DNA of 64,000 nt, taken from Micromussa lordhowensis. Lineage: Eukaryota; Cnidaria; Anthozoa; Scleractinia; Lobophylliidae. Shown one piece after another: positions 9,996 through 20,761 of the stretch. Under the pieces are notes generated by a model. It did no database searches. It was not told the origin of the DNA and saw only the letters and a list, made by a program, of their open reading frames with translations. The position numbers and the translations under genes are program-made. The stretch lies in assembly GCA_964020085.1 (NCBI GenBank), contig OZ026596.1, forward strand, positions 41,631,243 to 41,695,242. Reading direction: 5' to 3'. Within the stretch, counting starts at the first letter, position 1. Every line of letters begins with the position of its first letter.

Positions 9996-10187
9996 ATGTC
10001 TGAAGAAAGATTAACTAGACAAGAGGAGCACTCAGAGAATGATGGAACGGTCCAACAGGATACCCCAAATCCCATGGATTCTATAATGAAGGAGTTAGTT
10101 CAAATGAGAAAGGAAAACAAGAAACTTAACCGACGGTTGGACACCATCTTTGACGCCAAAGCGTCCATCTGTTGATCCTAGTTGTTC
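9996..10187 (+). CDS. Candidate first exon, coiled-coil protein of the CACAGGG element
   Basis: From ATG 9996 the frame encodes MSEERLTRQEEHSENDGTVQ, then MKELVQMRKENKKLNRRLDT, a short coiled coil, and stops at 10173-10175. A good splice donor (TCA/GTAAGT) follows at 10188. The last ~12 codons make more sense in the next frame (TPKRPSVDPSCS up to the donor), so a one-base shift near 10150 is likely. It may join the exon at 14353. No function is recognised. Confidence 0.4.
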
Positions 10188-10604
10188 AGTAAGTACAGAA
10201 TATACTTATCTTAAGCTTATATAGCGCTAATTTATACCTGTTCGGAACGCGCCTTTGAATTTTTAACTCAGCACTCGTCTTCTCACCTGCTTGTGTTACT
10301 TCCATGAGTCTTAAACAAACCACCATCTGTAAACGCTTGGGTTATTTTCGCTAGCAAATATTGCACGGGAAGCTCCAGACCATGTTGCTCACCTTTTTTC
10401 TTCACGGCAGGTAACAGTTTCTAACTAGTTTTCGTAGCGGGAGGCGCATTTTTACCGTAGTATACTTTTGGCGGGCTTTCTCTCAAAATAAGCATTCAAA
10501 ATGGCGTATTTTCATGTATCTTACTTTACCCACCCTTCTTGGGTTGAATATACAGTACCACTGCCAACATAGTATCACCCGGGCACATTTTAACGGGGCG
10601 TAAC

Positions 10605-10765
10605 TAATCGATATTTTCGAAACTCGTTGAAAATCGATAGTAATCGATTGAAATCGATTATAATTTATCGATTAATATCGAAAATCAATGGAAATTGATC
10701 GTTCGACTTTTTGTGATTATAGATTTTATCGATTTTTATAATTAAATGATTGATTTTATCGATTT
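10605..10765. repeat. ATCGAT-rich segment
   Basis: A 160-bp stretch repeats ATCGAT, AATCGATT and TATCGATT words at irregular spacing. It is non-coding; the short AT-rich self-complementary words could form secondary structure. It lies within the 6.7-kb transposon. Confidence 0.6.
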
Positions 10766-11479
10766 TGATCAAAAAATATAGCAAACAAAAAAATTAGCAA
10801 AGATGGGTTAATTGATTTCGCTTTTCTGTTGTGTTTAGTCCATCATCACTTGCTTGAACCAACGAACAGCAACTCGTACATTGTAACTGATGTGAAACTC
10901 AATAAACGTCTCCGTAACACTTTATATCGATTTATGAATTATTTTGTATGTCACTACAGGGTACTCGGGGGTACTGCATGGGCAGAAATTGATAGAAAAA
11001 AAAACAACCGTAAGAGTAACAATGTAACCTGACTTGTGTGTGAATTCCCGTCAAGATGTCATGCTCTTTACAACAAATCTTTGGCAAGAGATTTTCATGG
11101 CAATATTAGTTAGAAAGACATACAACGAATTAGTGAAGAAAAGGGAGGATTTCACCGGCTTTGCAACTGATGTCAGGTTAGATTACTTTTTTCACATGTT
11201 TACATGTATGTTTATTATTCTAAAGAATCAAAGTTACTGTGCAAGTTCAGTGTATTATCAAGGGCCCCTCAAGCATCAGGTGTTACAGGCAACAGTTGTT
11301 AATGGCAGTGTTGTGGGCCAAATGTTACCTTACCAAATTGTCTTGCAGTGTATATTACTGTCAGATTTTTAATTGCTGCGGTGTACATGTAGACTGTGTA
11401 TATTTTATGGACAATGAAAAGGTGCTAATAGAGACATACATGCCGTAGAGGTCAGATAATAGACTTTTCATTTCAATAC

Positions 11480-13570
11480 TCATGTCGACATTCATTGACA
11501 GGATTTGGACTGCCCATCTTCGAGTGGGAAATGCCAAAGCTATTTATCCATCGTTCAGTGGAAAAAACAGTGCTTGTGTCAGTAATATTATATCATACTT
11601 TTCATTCAAAAGACACCATAGATGTTGACAAGGTGCAAATACCATAGATTATAAAAAATGGTGCAAATTTTGACACAGTTTTCACATCACTTAACTTGTT
11701 TAAGTACTTTCATGATCATTCATTGACAGAAGTTGGGCTGCCCATCTTTGAGTGGGAAACGCTAAAACTATTTATCCATCTTTGAATGGAAAAAATAATG
11801 CTTGTGTCGGTGATGTTAGATCATACGGTTGATTACATGTATTTAAAGACACCATAGACGATGAATCGATGCATATTTTGACACAGAATTCACATCACTT
11901 AACTTTTTTGTTTAATTAAGTACTTTCATGATCATTCATTGACACAATTTGGGCTGCCCATCTTTGAGTGGGAAATGCCAAAGCTATGTATATATCCATT
12001 GTTGAGTGGAAAAAACAGTCCTTGTGTCAGTTATATCATACTTTTGATTCAAAAGGCACATACATGTAGATGATGACAAGGTGCAAATTTTAACACAGTT
12101 TTCACATCACTTAACGTTTTTGTTTAAGTACTTTCATGATCATTCATTGACAGAAGTTGGGCTGCCCATCTTTGAGTGAGAAATGCCAAGCTACATGTAT
12201 TTATCCATCTTTGAGTGGAAAAAACAGTGCTTGTGTCAATGATATTATATCATACTTTTGATTCAAAAGACACCATAGATAATGACAAGGTGCAAATTTT
12301 GACATGGAATTTACATCACTTAACTTTTTTGTTTACATGTAAGTACTTTCATGATCATCCACTGACAGAAGTTGGGCTGCCCATCTTTGAGTGGGAAACG
12401 CTAAAACTATTTATCCATCTTTGAGTGGCAAAAATAGTGCTTGTGTCAGTGATGTTAGATCATACCGTTGCTTACATGTATTTAAAGACACCATAGATAA
12501 TGACAAGGTGCAAATTTTGACATGGAATTTACATCACTTAACTTTTTTGTTTACATGTAAGTACTTTCATGATCATTCACTGACAGAAGTTGGGCTGCCC
12601 ATCTTTGAGTGGGAAATGCTAAAACTATTTATCCATCTTTGAGTGGAAAAAATAGTGCTTGTGTCAGTGATGTTAGATCATACGGTTGATTACATGTATT
12701 TAAAGACACCATAGATAATGACAAGGTGCAAATTTTGACATGGAATTTACATCACTTAACTTTTTTGTTTACATGTAAGTACTTTCATGATCATTCATTG
12801 ACAGAAGTTGGGCTGCCCATCTTTGAGTGGGAAATGCTAAAACTATTTATCCATCTTTGAGTGGAAAAAATAGTGCTTGTCTCAGTGATGTTAGATCATA
12901 CGGTTGATTACATGTATTTAAAGACACCATAGATAATGACAAGGTGCAAATTTTGACATGGAATTTACATCACTTACCGGTAACTTTTTTGTTTACATGT
13001 AAGTACTTTCATGATCATTCACTGACAGAAGTTGGGCTGCCCGTCTTTGAGTGGGAAACGCTACAACTATTTATCCATCTTTGAATGGAAAAAATAGTGC
13101 TTGTGTCAGTGATGTTAGATGCGGTTGCTTACAGTACATGTATTTAAAGACACCATAGATGATGACAAGGTGTAAATTTTGACACAGAATTCACATCACT
13201 TAACTTTTTCTGTTTAATTAAGTACTTTCATGATCATTCATTGACAGGATTTGGACTGCCCATCTTTAAGTGGGAAATGCCAAAGCTATTTATCCATTGT
13301 TCAGTGGAAAAACAGTGCTTATGTCAGTTATATCATACTTTTAATTCAAGACACCATAGATGTTGACAAGGTGCAAATTTTGACACAGTATTCACATCAC
13401 TTAACTTTTTTGTTTACATGTACGTACTTTCATGATCATTCACTGACACAAGTTGGGCTGCCCATCTTTGAGTGGGAAATACCAAAGCTATATTGTATTT
13501 ATTTATCTTTGATGCAAAGAAATGTTACTAGTGTAAATGGTATTAGATATTTCATCCCATTCATTAGCTA
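11480..13570. repeat. Satellite array inside the transposon, ~217-bp unit, ten copies
   Basis: The word GACAGAAGTTGGGCTGCCCA or a close variant occurs near 11497, 11725, 11941, 12149, 12364, 12582, 12800, 13024, 13243 and 13445, giving a period of 202-228 bp. Each unit also holds CTTTGAGTGGGAAA, GTGCTTGTGTCAGT, GACACCATAGAT, CAAGGTGCAAATTTTGAC and ACTTTCATGATCATTCA. The middle copies (12149-13024) are most alike, the outer ones more diverged, as expected for unequal exchange. Open frames inside are accidental. Confidence 0.92.
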
Positions 13571-14352
13571 AAGTTGGGCTACTTGTCAACAACAGTTTTA
13601 AACTCTGTTCAGGGTTCGCACAGGTCATGGAAAACCTGGAAGGTCCACAAATGTTATTGTGGCATTTTCCAGATCCTTGGCTACTTTCATAGAAAAACAG
13701 CATATTTACTAAATGATGACCGCTGGATTCCCCGGCTACTTTTTGCACATCTCCACCTACCTCAAAAATTAGTCACAGCCCTGGTGTGGCTATGTAATAA
13801 TAACATGGTAATAATATAATATTAGTAATAGATTAGTACTACTAATAAAAGTAATATGAGTAATAATGATATCATTGATAAAAATAATGCTCTTTTCAAG
13901 AAGACTGTGTAATAAGGGTTTCATGTCACTTCATGGTAGTAGACACCCAGGGGTTTTTTTTTCACCCTCCTCACAACAGTGACTTAAAATGCATTAACAT
14001 CACAAGATTCAGTAACCTGTAGCATGACTGACAAAAGTGGGTCAAGAATTCTTTCGACATCACGTAGCTTTACAGTTTTCGCCAACTAAGTATGGATGTC
14101 ACAAGAATCTGCTACTTACAATTTTTTTTTGTTATTAAGTGTTCTGTTAAATTTGATCATTCCCTTGAGTGTACCATGTATATTTTATCCTTAAAATCTG
14201 TGCTTTTTGTAGGACAACAGAAAGTGCAATGATGACTAAGTCTTAGTCATGCAAATCTTTCATGAAAGTACATGTACTAACTCAAGTTATGTGCCATACA
14301 TGTATCAGCATCAGTACAGAACTCATCTAGCATCATTATTTTTGTTGTTTAG
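13571..14352. other. Non-coding stretch inside the transposon
   Basis: AT-rich sequence with TAATAATA runs near 13790-13880. I see no exon or repeat of note. Confidence 0.5.
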
Positions 14353-14723
14353 AAATTGATTCATCGGCAAGAAATGGTGGAAAAAGCCACCTTATCACAA
14401 GAAGACAAGAAGAAGATTAATGAACTTCTAAACCAGGAGAATGCTGTGGAGTTTACATGTGTATGTCCTCCGAGGAAAGTGAGGAAGATGAAGAGGAAAC
14501 AAGAACTGGCCCACCAAAAAGGCATATAAAGCCACTACAATGGGAGAGATCAAAGCTAAGGACCATTAAGGCTCTCCTGGATGCCACCTATCAGGCACGC
14601 ATGAGCAGCAGGCAAAAAAGTACAGTGGCAAAAGTTTTAAGAGTAGCTGGACAAAACTTGTCAACAAGGCCGCTCCCAAACAACTGTCCCTCTTGGGCAG
14701 GACGAGCTGTAGCTCAAAGTTAA
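14353..14723 (+). CDS. Candidate terminal exon, acidic/basic protein of the CACAGGG element
   Basis: A splice acceptor (TTTGTTGTTTAG) precedes 14353. The first frame encodes KLIHRQEMVEKATLSQEDKK and INELLNQENAVEFTCV. Near 14440-14457 the sensible frame changes to MSSEESEEDEEETRTGPPKR, HIKPLQWERSKLRTIKALLD, RMSSRQK and STRPLPNNCPSWA, ending at TAA 14721-14723. The order 'MSSEES, acidic run, PL-W, L-D, R-K, S-RP, P-W' is one I recall in multicopy cnidarian proteins near transposons, function unknown. The exon probably joins 9996-10187; a one-base shift splits it. Confidence 0.5.
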
Positions 14724-15720
14724 TTTTTATTGGAAGCAAAGCACTGTAAATCAGTTCTCGTAGTACAAATATCTCAATTCAAAGGTTCTGATTGTATACT
14801 TAAAGAATTATCTTTATGCCTTCAAGTTGAAGAAATTGGATGTAAATTGTATTGCATAAAATATTAGACTGTATTTTTTTGCAATTAAACTGAAGGACAA
14901 TGTGAACATTGTTTTAGAAAGAAAGCTATTTTAATACGAAATACTTATTCTTTCCAACGGAGACTATGGCTTACAAGAAAATGAAAACCATACACATACA
15001 TTGCAGCAGCAAATTTATTTGAATGATAGTTAATGTTTTTTTTTTAAGATAAATGATATTGTTACTGTTAACTACATGTATTTAAGAAAAGCTTGTGGTT
15101 TGAATATTACTTGACTATATTTATTTTTGAATAAGAAGTATGAGAAAAAGTTAAGTAGAGTTTATTTCTAGTTAAGTGCTCTCTATTAATTTTGAAATTA
15201 TGAACATTGAGGTAATGATTAGCTAAATAGTGTCGCCATAGATTGTAGCTCAAGAAATGAAGGATATAAATTACATTTGAATTGAATGCTCCAATCAGAA
15301 TATTTTATAAAGGAATCGTTTTGTACGGAATCATGTTATTTATAATACATATTTTCAATTATATAAAGTATTATGAAATCTATAGAAAGAAAAGGAAGAG
15401 TGCATATATTTTTAGGAGCTTCTCTTTGTCTAGGAAAATAAAAATTTTAAACGTACCTGTTTCAGAAAACGTTGCAGTGTGGTGTGTGAATTCTCCGTGA
15501 GTACTTACGAAGTTGTGGAAGCAAAAACTGAATGCGGAATTTACTAGGTTGACGCCGCACTTCAAAAACCATAGAAATGAGACTGTTGGGCACCAAACTA
15601 TTCCTCAAAGTTTCTAACTTCACTCGAGAATAATGTGGTCAACTATTTCCTCCGCGTCTAAGATTGGGATACCTGAGCCGATCCGATTGCGACCTAACTT
15701 TATGTTTACACATTTTTAAT
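14724..15720. other. AT-rich non-coding stretch inside the transposon
   Basis: No supported gene. Short open frames near 15282-15565 are AT-rich and without recognisable composition. Confidence 0.5.
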
Positions 15721-15723
15721 ATT

Positions 15724-15983
15724 CGGAAACCCAACGGATAACTGGGTGTCCGCTAAATTTTCGAGCTGCGGAAACATGACGGTTAATAACGATTCCGTAA
15801 CACAGTAAACCTAACGGATACACGAGTTTAAGGAATGCGTTTCCGTGACTCCGCATTGGCGGAAACCTAACGTAAACTAGTGTTTCCCGCAACGGTTACC
15901 TGAATTTCCGTTTGCGGAAATTCACGTTTCCGTTACGTAACCGTTATAAAAACGGGGACGGAAACGCCTTATTTCACCCTGTG
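15724..15983. repeat. Right terminal and subterminal repeat region of the CACAGGG element
   Basis: Mirror of 9322-9540: many CGGAAAC, TTTCCGT and AACGG words, ending in TTTCACCCTGTG at 15983 and followed by the TAT duplication. Confidence 0.65.
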
Positions 15984-15989
15984 TATTAA

Positions 15990-17409
15990 ATTGCCTATAA
16001 CCCCAAAACATTTTTTTCGTTTCGTGAAATCTATGCATGGAATTAGGGAAATTGCCGCAAAATTTTTGCAATTGATTAAAACCCGAATTTTTTATGAATT
16101 TTTAAAGTGAGCGTTCTTTGTAGCACGACCGAGCAAAGCGGAGAATGGGACTAGTAACGTCATTCCAGGCCTTTGCTCGCATCGCTTCGGTTATTGTCCT
16201 TATATTACGGGTTCGGTGTTTTCAGCGTTCAGTATTTTGTTGAAAGAACGTTTATTCAACTCGAAAAATACGTATTAATCACATCAATTGAGAATGTCGT
16301 CCAGTGATACTAGCTTGACTCAAGCTTGGAATTCCGAGGTCGCAGAAATGGAGGTAGACTACGATTTAGAAGTCATGGTGTGATCAAACGCGAGCGAACA
16401 AGAAAACAACTAAGATGATGATGAACCAGAAGGTGCCTTCGCATCAAGTGGCTCTGATTCATGAACCAGGTCTGCTGCTTGCGGTCTTGTTTCTGTAGCA
16501 ATCAGTACAAAGGTTGAAAAAGTGGCCTGTTCCATGCTTTTTCTACGACGTTTCGCCACAGGTTCGACTTGCAAGCTTCGAGCGTTGTGTACACAAATTT
16601 CCGGACTTTCCAAAGCGCCTTTCTTTCTCTGAATAAAGGGAAACATAGTAAATTGTTTTAGACGAATGCACTATTGACAACCAGGTGACAGTTACAAATG
16701 CAAAGTAAGTGAAAGAAACATGTTTATGATGAAATGCAAATGTAGCACGATCGAAAACTACTCATAACACATGAATGCATATTTTGTTGTCACCTTCGCT
16801 TGCTTACAGTTGGTTTACCTTCCATCGAAATACAAGGTATGCGGATCTTTGGAAGACACAAATCCCAATACCATCCTTCCGCAGCCTTCTCTGAAAATAA
16901 ATCTTAGCTAAATCAGAAAACATAATCGAGTAATCTTCATCCAGGAAGTGTTTCGAACACACCACCAAATATTTTGTGGGTTCCCAACAAGCACGCTTAT
17001 GAGCACGCTTAAGTCGACCCACTTCTTTCTTCTTTTGCGCTTCTCCGTGTCATCAGTCCCATCAAAAGGAATTGGATGAAGGGATATGCCCTTTCCCTTG
17101 TTTGGCTTGTTGTTGAATCCGAAAGCAACGCATTTATCCGGCATTTTCTTTCTTGCAATCGAAGCAAAGACTGTCCTAAACAAGAAGGCGATTAAAGGCC
17201 TGGAATGACGTCACAAATCACGCTATACCCAGACTCCTTTAAGCGATTCTGCTGCTCGGTCGTGTTTTGAAAAGGTGCGCTTTTTACGATCTTTAACAAT
17301 TCATAAAAGATTCGGGTTTTAACTGGTTGCAAAACTTTTTGCGGCATTTTTCCTAATTCCATGCAAAGATTTCACGAAACGAAGAAACTTTTTGGGGGTT
17401 ATAGGCACT
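15990..17409. mobile_element. TTAA-flanked DNA transposon with long inverted repeats and a THAP gene (Kolobok-like)
   Basis: TTAA stands at 15986-15989 and 17410-17413. Just inside, the left end reads ATTGCCTATAACCCC and the right end (reverse strand) AGTGCCTATAACCCCC. The inverted repeats extend ~200 bp (about 15990-16185 and 17190-17409), sharing AAAACCCGAA, ACGACCGAGCA and ACGTCATTCCAGGCCTTT. A THAP-domain pseudogene on the minus strand fills the centre. TTAA duplication together with a THAP protein is characteristic of Kolobok transposons; piggyBac shares TTAA but not THAP. No catalytic domain is present, so this copy is non-autonomous. Confidence 0.75.
16410..17144 (-). pseudogene. THAP zinc-finger protein, broken
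   Basis: From the minus-strand ATG at 17144 the protein begins MPDKCVAFGFNNKPNKGKGI, then SLHPIPFDG and RRKKWVDL: the C-terminally extended start of a THAP domain (C2CH finger). The second Cys expected after CVAFG is Phe. Near 17022 the frame shifts and the next frame gives ACWEPTKYLVVCSKHFLDED, the W, the CSKHF Cys/His pair and the D of the domain. Downstream (16646-16410) a basic/serine tail, RKKGALESPEI and EPVAKRRRKS, may belong to the same gene. The lost Cys and the shift make DNA binding unlikely. Confidence 0.75.
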
Positions 17410-17589
17410 TTAACAGTGAAGAAGACTCAATTAGCAACGAAGATGAAAGCCTCAAAGCTGCAAAGAACCGTGTAGGTGGCAGCAAAAATAGCACCGCCAG
17501 TAAGAGGAAAGTGAATAGCAAGATGACAGACGACAGCGGAAAGAAGAGACACAGAGGCGCTTCAAGGTCAGGTAGGATCCTGAAATATT
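17410..17589 (+). repeat. Continuation of the ~134-bp coding-like array plus basic tail
   Basis: From TTAACAGTGAAGAAGACTC the sequence resumes the array unit seen at 8068-9150: NSEEDSISNEDESLKAAKNR. It then leaves the repeat for a basic stretch, ASKRKVNSKMTDDSGKKRHR. A donor-like CAG/GTAGGA follows at 17571. The 8.3 kb between the two parts is the nested insertion. Confidence 0.75.
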
Positions 17590-17990
17590 TAGCAGTTTCC
17601 CTATCAAAAAAAATGTTGCGTGTGCAGTTGCAATCATTGCATTTCAGCCTTAAATTATTGGTCAATAAAATGATATTATTGCATCTCGTTATATTGTAAT
17701 TATTCAAATGTCGTACACCCAATGTCGACTTGCACACATAATGTTACATTGCACACCCAAGATTAAATGTTCCTAACCTAATAAAATGCAATTTTGCACA
17801 CCTACTGTGCTACTGCACACCCAGTGTCAACTTGCACACAAAAAATGTTTAATGTTATATTGCACATCTAATGTTATCTTGCACACCCAATGCCAACTTG
17901 CACACCTAAAAGAATCCTTGCACACCTAATGTCGAGACAACTCCTGAGCATAAGGGTATGGCTTTTTACTGCTGATCAGTACTAAACAAT
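17590..17990 (+). repeat. Left inverted-repeat arm of the 7.5-kb unit
   Basis: Starts AGCAGTTTCCCTATCAAAAA and contains about a dozen TTGCACACC(C/T)AATGT-type words in direct repetition. It ends near GGCTTTTTACTGCTGATCAG. The outermost aligned part is near 17590; the true tip could be some bases further out. Confidence 0.85.
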
Positions 17991-18003
17991 CATCAGACAT
18001 TTT

Positions 18004-18502
18004 ATGGGAGCTTACATGGAATACCAGCTAAAGAGAGAAAACATGGTGAGCGAGAATGAAAATAATCGCTTTGATCGAGCTCTAAACCTCATGAACCAAG
18101 CGGTTGGGATGTTGCACGGGGGTGATAACTTGGAAAGCCAAAGAGAAGGACGTTCCTCCAGTGATGTTCAATATCTACCTGTTGCAAGCACTTCTAAGTA
18201 GTACAGGTTCTCAGCACGCTGCAAATACCTCGACTGGTGCAGGTCCTGCGAGAACACCGACAGAACTCTCCAGACTCTTTCCTGATTTCATGAGACCATC
18301 TTCTGCAGCTAGCACGCAGTGGAGTCCAAATCCGTGGAAACCAAAAGAATGGGGGACGCCGTATCAACGTTTTAAGCCTAAAGACTCATGGACACACATG
18401 TTTGTTTGTTTATCTGAAGGACATGACTGTTATGTGCCACAGCGAGACGAGAAGAGAGCATTAAAGGAGACGGGTCTAGAAGTCATCGCAATGCCTCCTT
18501 AG
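18004..18502 (+). pseudogene. 5' exon(s) of the HECT-ligase-like gene
   Basis: From ATG 18004 the frame gives MGAYMEYQLKRENMVSENEN, FDRALNLMNQAVGML and DVQYLPVASTS, then a stop at 18199-18201. The next frame takes over with SSTGSQHAANTS, PTELSRLFPDFMRPSS and DSWTHMFVCLSEGHDCYVPQ up to ETGL. The W-T-H-x-F-x-CL-x-VP pattern is one I recall from the N-terminal half of G2E3-like HECT genes in fish and cnidarians. A one-base shift near 18195 is needed to join the two halves. The start lies ~15 bp inside the left arm, so the arm probably holds the promoter. Confidence 0.6.
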
Positions 18503-19195
18503 GATATACGGAACCCTACCTGAGAGAATCCTTGGGACAGGCGATTGCTTACATGAGACCAGTGCAGCGGTGCTTAGACATGACTCCTGTCGGTAAAATA
18601 AACAACAGTAATTCTTGTCATTCATCTCTCTTACAGTCATTTCTTTTTTACTCCTGAAACCTCACGGAGACAATCCCTTTATAACCTCAAGTTTGGTTTC
18701 ACTGATGAAAATATCAGACAATCCTCCTACCATTTCAGTATTTTGTAAGTCATATTCCAAACCGGTTTGAGAAGAGGATAGGGATCTGCGTGCCTGCTTA
18801 ATTTATGGATATCATGGCTATAGATTATGTTTGTTAAAAACATTAACACTGTATAAACTTTCATTGGTTTTTCTTGTATCTGTCATGTTACTGATCATTA
18901 ATGTCTTTGTAACACTGTCAAAGTATCTGTGGATACATAAGGGAATAGCAGAGTGCATCCACAGACCACTTTGACAATGTCATGTCAAAATCCATTGCCA
19001 ATAACAAGACAGGTTCATGAAAAATTGATTTCAATTTGTTTTTAACAGCAAATGTTAACAGAATCACATAAATTATAAATTGATGTGTCTGTCCACTTAT
19101 TGACAATGAAAATTAGCCAATGACCATGGAATAATTTTTGCAGTTATTGTAGAAAATGTTATGCACAATCATGTAAGTGCCACTGCCATTCTTGA

Positions 19196-19372
19196 TTAAC
19201 TCTTTGTGTGCAACGATGATACAGCCGTCACCACCAGTTGATATGAGTGGGGCCCCATCAGTACCCTGTGTGAATTGTGGGAAGCATGTGGCCATATCAC
19301 AGTTGCATATTCGTGAAGATGGTTGCAGTGGAGGGCCAAGTACTAACTATCGAGAAGGCATTTCTGATTTCT
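19196..19372 (+). CDS. Exon with a C2HC zinc-finger (UBZ-like), HECT-ligase-like gene
   Basis: The frame reads MIQPSPPVDMSGAPSVPCVN, then CGKHVAISQLHIREDGC. The C-x2-C-x11-H-x4-C spacing fits a small C2HC finger of the ubiquitin-binding UBZ type, a plausible partner for a ligase. Exact splice sites are unclear. I assign it to the HECT gene by position, strand and theme. Confidence 0.5.
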
Positions 19373-19379
19373 CCAGTAG

Positions 19380-19925
19380 TAGTGTTTATTAGTTTTTCAC
19401 CAAATGGGTTTTACAAACTAATTACAATCAATACTAAATACATTAAAATTAAAAATCTAAGATCCCAATAGATGTTAAAATATCACATCAGTAAATTTAT
19501 CACATCTTCTTATTTCACATGGAAGAGAATTCCATAAACGCGTTGCATGGTATAAAAATGTGACTTATAAGCTGGGATATTCAAGTTATTGTTATATCTA
19601 GTATTCAGTAAAGAACACAATCACGTGTCTTAAATCTATGACAAAGGTAGCTAGGGGCTAACCCCTTAACACATTTAAATGCTAAAACTCCAAGTGTATA
19701 TTTGAGAGTGTGTTTCCATTGTCCCAAGATACTGGCTGAGATAAGGAATAAAAGATAAAGTAGGTCACTTTGATTACCACTCGTATGAAACATACAAAAC
19801 TGTTGCAACACAAATTGCATTGAAATGTAACCAATTCTCACAAGTTGTTCAGTAACTGTGAGCATACATGTATGGACATTCTGAACCATCAATCGATCGT
19901 AATGGCTTGAGGTTAGCCACATGCA
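19380..19925 (-). pseudogene. LINE ORF2 C-terminal fragment (CR1/L2-like)
   Basis: On the minus strand TLGVLAFKCVKGLAPSYLCH and then, in another frame, LWNSLPCEIRRCDKFTDVIF followed by a stop match the 3' end of CR1/L2-type LINE reverse transcriptases (K-x-G-x-APSYL and WNSLP motifs). An intervening stretch, TRYNNNLNIPAYKSHFY, fits the same region. It is frameshifted at least twice. Sequence beyond 19480 towards 19380 would be the 3' UTR. It lies in an intron of the HECT-like gene. Confidence 0.65.
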
Positions 19926-20000
19926 TTTTTGTCAATGTATGCTGAGTTCTAAACAAAAATTTTTCATGTAATTTAGGAAAATAGCAATGTGGCAAAGTTG

Positions 20001-20200
20001 NNNNNNNNNNNNNNNNNNNNNNNNNNNNNNNNNNNNNNNNNNNNNNNNNNNNNNNNNNNNNNNNNNNNNNNNNNNNNNNNNNNNNNNNNNNNNNNNNNNN
20101 NNNNNNNNNNNNNNNNNNNNNNNNNNNNNNNNNNNNNNNNNNNNNNNNNNNNNNNNNNNNNNNNNNNNNNNNNNNNNNNNNNNNNNNNNNNNNNNNNNNN
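20001..20200. other. Assembly gap (200 N)
   Basis: Exactly 200 N, the same length as the gap at 42201-42400, so the size is probably a placeholder. It lies inside the HECT-like gene. Confidence 1.
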
Positions 20201-20450
20201 AAGGAACTGTTTCCAGCTGAAAAGTATTCTGTACTTCAAGCTACATTATCAACCTTTGCTGATGATATCAACAAAGCAGCGGCTCATCTGGCAGGTTGTG
20301 GAGAAGGTGAACATCATTCTGTTGCAAATGTTGTATGTGCATGAGTGTCTATTGTCGTGACATATCAAGCCAGTCTCATGGGTATCTTTTGTGCTCTTTG
20401 TAGATGATGATGTGGGAGACTTGACACCAGTATTTGAATCCAGAGATGAT
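20201..20450 (+). CDS. Middle exons of the HECT-ligase-like gene
   Basis: Directly after the gap, KELFPAEKYSVLQATLSTFA then DDINKAAAHLAG is open to a donor-like CAG/GTTGTG near 20291. A second small exon after TTTGTAG at 20402 reads DDDVGDLTPVFESRDDEG up to a GTATAG donor-like site near 20452. Both frames look coding and precede the HECT exon. Phases were not verified. Confidence 0.45.
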
Positions 20451-20599
20451 GAGGGTATAGATGGTACTTCACACAAAGTGAAGAATTGATAACTACAGTA
20501 TTTCTTTTGTTTTATGACCATTGAACAACTGCTCTTTGAAGTAACTTCATCTATAGGTAGTGCATCTTTCATACCTTTGTGACAGAGAAATTCTTGCAT

Positions 20600-20761
20600 A
20601 TCTCTTTTTCAGGAACTGAATTAACATCCCTCAATGATAGGTTTGATGAGAGTTCTACCATTGATGTAATGAGACTATACAAGAAGAAGAAAGAACAAGG
20701 AACTGGATATATAGAAGTAAACAGAATGCAGCTCTCACTCCTGCGACAGATTATGAGGATA
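20600..20761 (+). pseudogene. HECT domain start, exon split by a transposon
   Basis: After a good acceptor (CTCTTTTTCAG) the frame reads GTELTSLNDRFDESSTIDVM, then NRMQLSLLRQIMRI at 20761. There a 1,367-bp transposon interrupts the codon series; the same exon resumes at 22131 with YKSPKFQLRKSLDVHF. Taking out the insert and one TA leaves the reading frame intact, so the exon was whole before insertion. Confidence 0.75.

Larger units (their letters stand above)
9322..15983. mobile_element. 6.7-kb DNA transposon with CACAGGGTG ends and TAT duplication
   Basis: The left end reads CACAGGGTGAAACGAGGTGT and the right end, on the opposite strand, CACAGGGTGAAATAAGGCGT, both followed by TTCCG. Both ends continue into arrays of GTTTCCG/CGGAAAC words. 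The flanks are TAT (9319-9321) and TAT (15984-15986), a 3-bp duplication. CAC ends with a 3-bp duplication suggest the CACTA/EnSpm group, but no transposase is seen, so the family is open. Inside are a MITE, two small candidate exons and a ten-copy satellite. With the element removed, the flanks rejoin into the duplicated target of the SINE-like repeat. Confidence 0.7.

Noticed and set aside
19973..20360. Open frames running through the N gap
   Set aside because: They are made of unknown residues. Only the part after 20201 was considered as an exon.
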